From Selaginella tamariscina (taxonomy: Eukaryota > Streptophyta > Lycopodiopsida > Selaginellales > Selaginellaceae), in assembly GCA_003024785.1 (NCBI GenBank), contig PUQB01000347.1, forward strand, positions 1 to 64,000: 64,000 bases of DNA. The letters run 5' to 3'. Below, piece by piece: positions 37,095 through 46,699 of this stretch. The translations under genes and the position numbers were made by a program. The stretch's first letter is position 1; the number at the start of each line of letters is the position of its first letter. The notes below the pieces were generated by a model. That model was not told where the DNA came from and ran no database searches. It worked only from the letters and a program-made list of their open reading frames with translations.

Positions 37095-40000
37095 TTAAGC
37101 TTCAGAAAACATACATTCCCTTGCAGTTTTGTTAATCGTGACTTTATCAACGCTTCTTGACATCCACCCATATCGAATGGATTTAACATTTATAAAACAT
37201 GCTGGGTCTTTTTGATGTTTCTCTAGGCATCCATTATATCTTTCGCTCTCCTTCTCGTGTCGCCTTTTTTGTGGTTTAAACCATGCAACCTTAACAATAC
37301 TATTTTTTGTGATTACTTCAGGTGTGTCGATAATTTGACCCATCCAAATAGGCTGATTATATGACACATAAGTAATGAAACCATCATTAGTTTTTGAAGA
37401 TCCTGGCAGCAATCAAAGTATGCTTTAGGTTTTTGGTTCCTTTGTCCAACAAAGTGTGGGGTTTGCACTTCCACATCACTACTGGCTTCTATGTCGTCTG
37501 TGCTCAGTGATGTCATTTCAATCTCCTCTCGCCACCTTGTTTTAGGCCAAAAAGGGTGTTGCAATTCTGTACTTGTGACAGTAGGCCCTTCCAACTCTCG
37601 AACAACAGTCTCCCAATAGTCAACCACATGCTTATATAGTTCTGAGTAACCAGTTGCCTTATCAGAATTCTTTGGCATCGATTTTTAAACCCATGCCACA
37701 TATTTTTTGATGCCATCAATAATAACCTCTTGTTCCTTGAGCTGGGCACTCAATGGAATAGGGTCTGGTTGTCTTCTGGGAAAGTGGCTTTCCATTCTCT
37801 CCACTTTTGAAGAGCATTAACCCTCTTTCGGTAACCACTCCTGCTCTGATGGCCGTAACTTGTACTGCATAATAGGTATACCATCTTGTATGGAGAAAAA
37901 GAATTGTAGCGGCAACAAGGTGACCAATTAAAGAATCACTCCCCTCTTTTATATACTCCTTGAGAAATTTTTTGAAGTCTAGCACCTCAGTCACAAGCAA
38001 AGCACAACTTTTTTTGGAGATGCATTCATCATATCGGTAAGGTAAGTGCACTTGTCCTTTTTGTAGAGTTGGAGACCTTGCTGAAGAACGCATCAATATC
38101 TTCATGAGTGTGACCAACATAAGAAAACTGAGCGTGATTGTTCAAACACACATTGGCAACAAGCATTGACAAGTATGCTAGCACATATCTAGAAAATAAA
38201 AGTAAGTATGAGCTTGAGAAACCCTTAAGTAAAATGATTTACCTATTTTTGTTCTCGCCTGCACAATTATCCATCTGTAAAAGCAAATGACGAGGAAGCT
38301 TATTTGATGTTGAGGACACATGTACACTATTTGAGCTAGATCCCTCCACTGAACCTGAACTCTCAACAGGGCCATCTGTTTTTTGTGCAGGTTGCTGACA
38401 ATGCCTCTCATATTCCCAAGTAGCCTCAAGTGCAGACGTGTTCATGAGAGCATTATGTAAAGGTTGAAGGTGTTGTTTCTTCACTTTGAGATCACTGATA
38501 GGACTTGTCTGTGAGTGGGCTTCAAGGTTTCTGAAACACATGGCCAACGACCCAATAGTGAAATTGGAGTCGCTAGACCAATGTGGAAGTGAAAAGTGTC
38601 CATATGACTCACAACCGTGTCCATGTGTTAGCACACCTGAATCAAAGTTTCATGACATTTCCAAGGCACTTTGGTGTTGCAACGAGCTTTGGAATGCTGG
38701 TCTTTGAATGATCCATCTTGTCATGGATCAAGCACAGGTACTCTGATGGGCGTGACACAGAAAGCATGCGGTGTGCATAGTACTGAGACCGGCAAGTTTG
38801 TTGTGCAATCATGTGGGCCTCCATCTTCTTTTGAATGGCAGTGATCTCCACCAAGGTTTTTGCACAAGCCTCTGCAGCCTTCAATGATGTACAAGTGTCA
38901 CACTTGGAAAAGCTAGAGTGTTTTGCAATCTCCACATCCTTAAAATGAGTATTCCATATGTTGTTGAAGGTACCAGTGCAGATTGCTTGCAGCCCCATCA
39001 AGCTGAGGCACTTGTTCACATGTTCACACAGCTTCAATTGAGTGTAGATCGAAGGCAAAACCTTGAGATTTTCCCTGACCCCTGCATTTGTGGTTCGGCA
39101 TTTGTGAGGCATCCTGTCTGCATTTGCTTCCACAAAAGCCTTGAGTATCTCTATGGCTGCCATAATGTGAGAGCGGGTTTTGACCAAGCCAGTGTTCCCA
39201 TGTACTGAGGTTCGCGCTCCATCTAACCACTCATCCCTCCGACGGTAGAACGTGGTCTTTGGGATCCCGTATATACTGTACCAAGCTTTGAAGCAGATGG
39301 CCACCTTATTAAATACCATGGATGTACTCTGATAACCTGTGTCCGATTCCATCAATACACCCAGTTAGTGCAGCATATACAAACTCATGCCTTTGCTTTT
39401 GGGTGAGCGTACGAAAGACATGTCTACATTGGGTAATTTCATTCCGGTCTGCCATCTGACAACACTTCTTCTTGCAGCAGTCAATCGTGGAAATGCTCGT
39501 AACACTTTCGGAAGATGTAGGATCCATCTTCACCCTCTTGCTGAAACTGCAGGGGAAGATCTGCAACCCATGAATCGCCTTTTTCTTATAATAGGACCAA
39601 TGCAAGGAACCTCTTCAAATATGAGTTGTTCTTCCGGGTTGTTATTATTGAAATCCAACCCAGAATATGTTGAACCATCTTGCCGTCTTAATTCAGATGT
39701 TCGCCACCTCACGAGGGATCCAGGATGCAAAGTGCCATTAGGTGAAACCTCTGTCACAACTACACCCACGAAGTCGGACCCTAGTTTCTCTTCTGACACT
39801 GCTTCCATTGGATTTATAGCTGTGATGATGCCTCTCCCAACCTCAATCTCATGAAGAAAGAGAATCACCTCATCCATCACAGCAGGCAAGCCATCATCTG
39901 GAAAACTCGTGCTACTGTTTGTTTGTGACTCTGTATATTCTGTGTCAGCCTTGACTTCATCCAAATTCCACAATACAGGAGAACCCTCCTCAAATTCCAT

Positions 40001-41469
40001 TCCAGGAACCTCAACATGCTTGAAAATGGTGTTCACCCATACGTACACACAAGATCCTTGGGCAATATTGTGACATGATGCATTATCATCTCGAACTTCC
40101 ACAGTTCCAGTGCCAACTATCTCGTTGTTCCGAAGAAGACATACTTTATCTCCAGTATTATACATATTGTCCTGCACATAAATAATTGTGTTATTTATGA
40201 TATCTGTTTATGCAATATTTTAAGAAATCATAACTGCGGTTGCTTAATAATATGCATGTGCAATAATACATAATTATGTATAAAGATAATATCTCATGCT
40301 TTATTAATATAACTGATGGGCGGGATTAATCCCGCCGCAGACTCTACCCCTTCAGAGTGAGTCGGCGGGATTAATCCCGCCGTCGACTCTACCCCATCGG
40401 ATCGGATTAATCCCGCCGCGATACTCTCCTCGTCGAGAGAGCGGCGGGATTAATCCCGCCGCGGCTCCCTCCGACGAGGAAGTACGGCGGGATTAATCCC
40501 GCCGCGGCTCCCTCCGACGAGGAAGTCGGCGGGATTAATCCCGCCGGATCTCCTCGACGGAGAGTCGGGGGATTAATCCCGCCAACACTGACGACGGAGA
40601 ATAGGCGGGGGATTAATCCCGCCCACAACTCTGACGACGGGGAATAAGCGGCGGGATTAATCCCGCCCACAACTCTCTCCGAAACTATGATTTCAAAGAG
40701 ATTCGGGATGAATTCTGCCCACAAATATTTAAAACAGGGAAGTATTGGCGAGATTAATCCCGCCACCCCTTCTCTGCCTCCTAAAATGGTTGGCGAGATT
40801 AATCCCGCCGACAACTCTTTCTAATAAATTCAAGTAAATCATTATCAGTTGAGAGAGTTATCGGCGGGATTAATCTCGCCGCTCTTTTTAAGAGGCGGAG
40901 AAGCATTGCCCGAACTAATTCTGCCATAACTATGAAAGAGATGGTGGCGGGATTAATCCCGCCACCTCTTCAAAGAGGCAAAAAAAATGGCCGGATTAAT
41001 CCCGCCGCCCGGCTAACCGAGAATATTAAGTTAAAGGTATATTTAAACGGGATAAATCCCTAACAGAATATATTGTAATCCTAATGCATTCCTAAATCCC
41101 TAAATTCTAAAATTTAAGAGAGAATGTAAGAGAGTGAATCTTTATAAATATATCTAAATTTGTTTATAATACTTACTTGTAAACAGCACTGAAGGCGCCG
41201 TGCTTTCCTATAAACAATAGCGCACCCAATTTAATGTCGCTCCTGAGCTGATCACTAAGAAGAAAAAAGAAAATCTGAAGAGTGAAAAATAAAGAAATGA
41301 AGAAACCCTTGCCGGAGAAAGAACCAGATCTGAATTTGAGTGGGAAATTAAATGTATTTTCAAATTTACATGTCAGACTGATAATACTTATGTCAGAAAT
41401 TCGAAATTTTTGAAATAACAGAAAAGAAAATTTAAGATGAGTTGAAACAAATAACCGACAGTCTGACAT
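37095..41469 (-). CDS. Transposase-like protein with DUF7869-type RNase H-like domain; intron-containing, frameshifted
   Basis: Transcribed leftward. A candidate exon 1 ends at 41,177 at a GTAAGT donor; a 1,005-nt intron (41,176-40,172) holds the left palindrome array; exon 2 joins in frame (...FSAVYK|DNMYNTGDK). A BAH-like or chromatin-reader-like region may span 40,160-39,540. Next come a cysteine-rich segment (CCKKKCCQM), a helix-turn-helix-like GIPKTTFYRRRDEWL (about 39,270), a zinc-binding-like KCDTCTSLKAAEA (about 38,910), KMDHSKTSIPKL, and HGHGCESYGHFSLPHWSSDS with NFTIGSLA. Then LLQMDNCAGENKNR, a 54-nt intron (38,242-38,189), YVGHTHEDIDAFFS, and a C-terminal part to 37,095. The D...N-x-NKN and GHTH-x-DID motifs are those of DUF7869-type proteins. 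Single-base frame changes occur near 39,570, 38,641, 38,110, 37,690 and 37,400. Role inferred: the element's own transposase. Confidence 0.65.
40317..41056. repeat. Left array of the palindrome GGCGGGATTAATCCCGCC
   Basis: About 15 copies, perfect or with one to three changes, spaced 35-55 bp, with unrelated GC-rich spacers (CTCTACCCC, CTCCCTCCGACGAGGAAG duplicated at 40,460-40,530). Lies wholly inside the predicted first intron of the transposase-like gene. Each unit is a self-complementary 18-mer. The open frames seen here (G-G-I-N-P-A/A-G-L-I-P-P repeats) are products of the repeat, not genes. Confidence 0.9.
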
Positions 41470-42420
41470 ATATACTCTCCAATTCCAATGAGTGTTTTAA
41501 AATTGCATTTAATGTTATTCAAGTGCTTCAAGCTGTTTAATATTACGAAATTTTTGTAATTGTTCTACATTCTTAATATTCAAGTATATATTATTGAGTT
41601 TATATTATATATATATATATACTAATACAATAAATAAATTGATATATTATTATGTATCATTTAAAATATATTCATAGTCTGTTTATTATTATTATTTTCT
41701 TAATTACTCGAGTAATTAATTTACATTTCCTATTATTATGGGATATTCTTTATTATTTTCTTAATATTGAAAGAATATTCCAATATTAAACCTGATTATC
41801 ATAATTAAATTAGTCTTATTCTTAATTATCTCAGTAATTATTCTACATTTGTATATATTAATAGGATTTTCTCAATTAATTTGTTATTATTTCAAGAATA
41901 TTCTATGTTAAACCTTATTATCAATATTAAATTAATATATATTATTAAAACTATATATGACTATATATTAGATAAAATGATGTATTATTATGTATAATTT
42001 AAAATATGTTCATAGTGTGTATATTAATTTATTTTCTTAATTACTTGAGTAATTAATCTTCTTTATATTAATGTGATATTCTTTATTATTTTCTTATTAT
42101 TCCAAGAATATTTCAATATTAAACATGATTATCATAATTAATTTAGTTAATTATTTCAATACTTGATCTACATTTGTATATATTAATGGGATTTTCTCAA
42201 TTAATTTCTTATTATTTCAAGAATATTCTAATGTTAAACCTTATTATCAATATTAAATTAATATATATTATTAAAACTATATATGGCTATATATTAGATA
42301 AAATCATATATTATTATGTATAATTTAAAATATGTTCATAGTGTGTATATTAATATTATTTTCTTAATTATTCGATGTTTGTTTTGCACATATTATATAT
42401 AAACGATTATAAATTTATAT
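41470..42420. repeat. AT-rich central region with a two-copy tandem repeat of about 330 bp
   Basis: Blocks such as TTCATAGTGTGTATATTAAT, ATTTTCTTAATTACT, TTTCTCAATTAATTT and AATATTCTAATGTTAAACC recur near 41,670, 42,010 and 42,335, giving a period of 325-340 bp. A TATA-like AGTATATATGTC near 41,470-41,480 could drive the leftward transcript. No coding. Confidence 0.65.
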
Positions 42421-43500
42421 ATACACGTGCACACGCATTAGAAGCACTTACAAAGACACATATGCATGCACATTGCCCTAAACCAAACTTGAGAAATTAT
42501 ATGTTGCTTCTTTATTGAAAAACATCATGTTCAACGCATGTATGATCTATATGTACTCAATCTGTGTGTATGTAACACATTGAATTTACACATGTAATAT
42601 ATATGTATGTTTGTGTGTATACACGTGTGTATGTATATATGTGTACTAATATATGCAATGTGTACGGTTTTCATTTGTTAACACTCTATCTCTTCTCTCA
42701 TACATACACAGTGTCACCATGCATAATCCCTTCTCTCATACATACACACCATGCATGATCATGATCCATAATATGTAGCCTGTCTCTTCTCTCATACATA
42801 CACACCATGCATGATCATGATCCATAATATGTAGCCTGTCTCTTCTCTCATACATACACACCATGCATGATCATGATCCATAATATGTAGCCTGTCTCTT
42901 CTCTCATACATACACACCATGCATGATCCATAATATGTACTGATGTTACAATATTATGTAATATGTATAATGTATATATGTGTATAACACTCACTCCTCT
43001 CATACATAAACACCATGCATGATCCATCCTAACCCTAAACCCTAAACCTTAAACCCTATGTAACACATTGAATTTACACATGTAATATGTATGTATGTTT
43101 GTGTGTATGTATATGTGTGTACTAATATATGCAATGACATTGTGTATGAATTTAATTTGTTAACACTCTTTCTCTTCTCTCATACATACACATCATGCAT
43201 GATCCATGTAAATATGTACTGTCTCTTTTCTCTCAAACATACACACCATATATGATCCATAATATGTATTGTCACTCTTCTTTCATACATACACACCATA
43301 CATGATCCTGTACTCTGTCTCTCTAATATTAATATGTACTAATATGTATGTATGTTTATGTGTATAATACTATGTGTGTATATATGTATCGTTGCACATG
43401 AAACTTTAACACTCTCATGGACACACACGTGTTAAACCCTTGCATGATATTTATTCTTGGGGTGTATGTGATACACCACGCACACGCACACGCTGATAAT
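42421..43500. repeat. Minisatellite, about 60-bp units, with a 490-bp duplication and telomere-like units
   Basis: Units containing TCTCTTCTCTCATACATACACACCATGCATGATC, four near-identical at 42,725-42,920 and degraded copies to 43,330. A longer block beginning TGTAACACATTGAATTTACA is present at 42,570 and again at 43,057. Between them, AACCCTAAACCCTAAACC (43,029 on) is a short run of plant telomeric repeat. Confidence 0.7.
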
Positions 43501-43681
43501 ATAATAAAAGAATATTCGTTTAGGGCGAATCTATAGTTTATTCTTTTTAGGGTTTAAGTATATTCTTAGAAGGAATATTCGATTAGGGTTAATATATATT
43601 CTATTCCTTTTATGGTTTAAGTATATTCCTAGGGTTTGTAAGGCGGCGGCGGCGAAATCTCCTTCTTTCTCACACACAGGT
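43500..43681 (+). promoter_or_regulatory. Putative promoter and non-coding first exon of the rightward unit
   Basis: Two imperfect copies of about 65 bp (GAATATTCG...TTAGGG...TATTCTTTT...GGTTTAAGTATATTC). Then AGGGTTTGTAAGGCGGCGGCGGCGAAATC and a pyrimidine stretch ending CACACACAG before GTGAGAT, a good splice donor at 43,680. If used, the intron would span the microsatellites and the right palindrome array and end near the start of the ParB-like gene. This mirrors the left unit. Inference only. Confidence 0.4.
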
Positions 43682-43834
43682 GAGATCTCTCTCTCTCTCT
43701 CACACGCACACTCCTCTGAGTTTATTTATTTATTTTTATTCACATATATATTTATATGTGTGTGTATCTTAATAATATAATTTAGATCTCTATCTCTCGC
43801 ACACACACGCACACTCGTATACATATACACACAC

Positions 43835-43879
<45 letters not shown>

Positions 43880-43971
43880 CTTCTCTCTCTCTTCTCTATA
43901 GATCTCTATCTCTCGCACACACGCACACTCGTATACATATACACACACACAGATATATATATCTATGTGAC

Positions 43972-44004
<33 letters not shown>

Positions 44005-44334
44005 ATATTCTATTTATTTATCTATATATATGTGCGTGTGTGTGTATCTGTATAATTTTATTGATTTGTTAATTGTATCTCTCGCACACACATGCACACT
44101 CCTGTATATATATATGTGTGTGTGTGTTTGTTTATCTGTATGATTTTATTTGTTTCACACACGCATACACACGATATACATATACACACATATATATATA
44201 TATATACCTATGTATACATACATATATTATGTGTATCAGTATTTGTATATTTTATTTATTATCTATCTCTCGCACCAACACGCACTCTCCTACACACACA
44301 TATACATATATATATTCTGTGTGTGTGTGTGTGT
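43682..44334. repeat. Compound CT/CA/TA microsatellites
   Basis: (CT)n at 43,686, long (TA)n at 43,832-43,875 and 43,974-44,007, and many CACACA/TGTGTG runs. The block with TCTCGCACACACGCACACTCGTATACATATACACACA is duplicated at 43,793 and 43,912. The open frames seen are simple-sequence artefacts. Confidence 0.8.
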
Positions 44335-45400
44335 AGCAGCGGGATTAATCCCGCTGCCTATATGGTGAGACGTGTGTAGCGGCGGGATTAATCCCGCCGC
44401 CATTTCAGGCAGGTTATTCGGTTAGCCAAATGAGCGGCGGGATTAATCCCTCCACACAGGGCCGAGTGAAGGGCCTGGGAGGCGAGATTAATCCCTCCGC
44501 CTACGCATGCCTTGCGCGGAATCGGGCGGGATTTATCCCGCCGCCATTGGCTTGCCTGAAGGGCCTAGGCGCGGGATTAATCCCGCCGGATTCCGCACAG
44601 GGCATTGGCGTCCGGCGGGATTAATCCTGCCGACTAAGGCCCGAGTGAAGGGCCTGGGCGGCGGGATTAATCCCGCCGCGTACGCATGCCCTGCGCGGAA
44701 TCCGGCAGGATTTATCTCGCTACTAAAGGCCTGCTTGAAGGGCCTAGGCGGCGGGATTAATCCCGCCCGATTCCACGTAGGGCATTGGCGTCCGGCGGGA
44801 TTAATCCCGCCGCATAGGGACCGAGTGAAGGGCCTGGGCGGCGGGATTAATCCCGCGCGTACGCATGCCCTGCGCGGAATCCGGCAGGATTTATCTCGCT
44901 ACTAAAGGCCTGCTTGAAGGGCCTAGGCGGCGGGATTAATCCCGCCCGATTCCACGTAGGGCATTGGCGTCCGGCGGGATTAATCCCGCCGCATAGGGAC
45001 CGAGTGAAGGGCCTGGGCGGCGGGATTAATCCCGCCGAGCCAATGCCTGTTGGAGGGATGAATCCCACCACCCTTCCTTTTTTACTCCTTTGGTGAGTCG
45101 GACCAATCCTAAACGTTTATGTCTGAAACGTAGAAGGTTTACAACATACCAATGGAGAGGACTGGGAAGGGTGGCGAGATTCATTTCACCATCCCTTATA
45201 TGGTGGGCGAGATTAATCTCGCCGCCTTTCTAGAGTCACTGAAGGGGTGTGCTAAATAAATCCTGCCAAGTTCTCTCTGAGACCGAGAAGGGTGGCAGGG
45301 TTAATCCCGCACTCCCATTCAAGGCCTCCAGAAAGGTGGCGAGATTAATCCCGCCCACTCTTTCAGGAGGCATTGAAGAGGTGGCGAGATTAATCCCGCC
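44335..45400. repeat. Right array of the palindrome GGCGGGATTAATCCCGCC, with 180-bp higher-order repeat
   Basis: About 22 copies of the 18-bp palindrome or close variants (GGCGAGATTAATCCCGCC, GGCAGGATTTATCTCGC), spaced about 40-50 bp. From about 44,640 to 45,000 a 180-bp unit with four palindromes and GAGTGAAGGGCCTGGG, ACGCATGCCCTGCGCGGAAT and GATTCCACGTAGGGCATTGG spacers is duplicated almost exactly and a third copy begins. Copies decay toward 45,400. A single variant copy also sits in the 61-nt intron at 47,772-47,832. Confidence 0.9.
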
Positions 45401-45535
45401 GCACCTTTCATATGAATATATGTGTATTAATATATATAAGTTGCATATCTCATTTTATTTACTTTTATCATCTTATCATAATATTTCGAGTAAAAGCCAG
45501 TAAACTATGTAAAACTGTCCAAAGCTCACATTTGT
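45401..45535. other. Spacer between the array and the TRIM element
   Basis: AT-rich stretch without visible motif. Confidence 0.4.
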
Positions 45536-46690
45536 TGTCACAACCTTTCCCTCTCCCCTTATGCCAACTAGGCAAAGGGCCAATTGGTATTTATGAGAGG
45601 GCCCCTGGTCATGACCCAGGTCCGCTTGGGTCTTTTTTGCCCACATATCCCACATATCCCACAATCTTTACCCAGGTAGTCAACTCATCAAGTTAGAACT
45701 ATGACACTCTCCACCCATTTGAGAAAGTGGATGCCTCATCCACAGACTTCAAGGGGTTGCTACTATGCCTTCCTCCAGAAGGTGCAGCCAGAGGCGTTTC
45801 TACTCATGCTCTTCCTCTAGAAGGTGCAGCCAGAGGCGTGAGTAGCTCATCAGGTTGAACTATGACACTCTCCACCCATTTGAGAAAGTGGATGCCCTCA
45901 TCCACAGACTTCAAGGGGTTGCTACTATACCTTCCTCCAGAAGGTGCAGCCAGAGGCGTTTCTACTCATGCTCTTCCTCTAGAAGGTGCAGCCAGAGGCG
46001 TGAGTAGCTCATCAGGTTAGAACTATGACACTCTCCACTCAAATCCTCATCACAGACTTCAAGGGGTTGCTACTATACCTTCCTCCAGAAGGTGCAGCCA
46101 GAGGCGTTTCTACTCATGCTCTTCCTCTAGAAGGTGCAGCCAGAGGCGTGAGTAGCTCATCAGGTTAGAACTATGACACTCTCCACCCATTTGAGAAAGT
46201 GGATGCCCTCATCCACAGACTTCAAGGGGTTGCTACTATACCTTCCTCCAGAAGGTGTAGCCAGAGGCGTTTCTACTCATGCCCTTCCTCTAGAAGGTGC
46301 AGCCAGAGGCATTTCTACTCACGCTTAGCTCAACTTACGTTTGACTCGCAACCCAGCCCGCAAGCTGTACTCGCATCACATGTCAATCGGGCCAGAAGCG
46401 ATCACAGAGCCGCTTGGCTGTACACATGTGATCGAGGGTTTAGTTAGGCAAGGACAAGTGCGCTAACCTTAGTGGTTTGAGCTTTACTCAAAGTTCATCC
46501 CTAATGAGAATCGAACCTGGGACCACTCTGATACCAAATGTCAGAACCTTTTCCTCTCCCCTTATGCCAACTAGGCAAAGGGACAATTGGTGTTTATGAG
46601 AGGGCCCATGATCATAATGACCCAGGTCCGCTTGGGTCTTTTTTGCCCACATATCCCACATATCCCACAATCTTTACCCAGGTAGTAACA
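45536..46690 (-). mobile_element. TRIM retrotransposon nested in the giant element
   Basis: Direct repeats of about 150 bp at 45,536-45,684 and 46,539-46,690 are the LTRs. On the minus strand the LTR starts TGTTACTACCTGGG and ends TTCTGACA, and two bases later a primer site TGGTATCAGAGTGG (46,536-46,523; initiator-Met-tRNA type) follows. The 1-kb size and lack of coding domains define a terminal-repeat retrotransposon in miniature. The interior holds four tandem copies of a 150-170-bp unit (45,690-46,320) containing GAACTATGACACTCTCC and two GAAGGTGCAGCCAGAGGCG blocks. No clear TSD. A related LTR fragment lies at 13,748-13,830. Confidence 0.8.
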
Positions 46691-46699
46691 TATGCCTTG

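Noticed and set aside
38918-39854. Plus-strand frames in the transposase region
   Set aside because: Shadows of the minus-strand gene, which carries the conserved motifs.
40407-40814. Open frame with G-G-I-N-P-A / A-G-L-I-P-P repeats (also at 44,430-45,096)
   Set aside because: The peptide periodicity is created by the palindromes and appears on both strands and in several frames; no start context or domain.
43029-43058. Telomere at a chromosome end
   Set aside because: Only about four units, embedded inside the element; interstitial telomere-like repeat.
44073-44379. Three overlapping plus-strand frames rich in Y, I, C, H and T
   Set aside because: They translate CA/TA microsatellites; no gene.
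40317-45400. Palindrome arrays as CRISPR
   Set aside because: Repeats are 18-bp palindromes with variable, partly repeated spacers in a eukaryotic transposon; no cas genes and no leader.
46501-46540. tRNA gene suggested by GGTTCGATTC-like sequence on the minus strand
   Set aside because: Only a B-box-like piece and a primer-binding site are present; no cloverleaf. It belongs to the TRIM leader.
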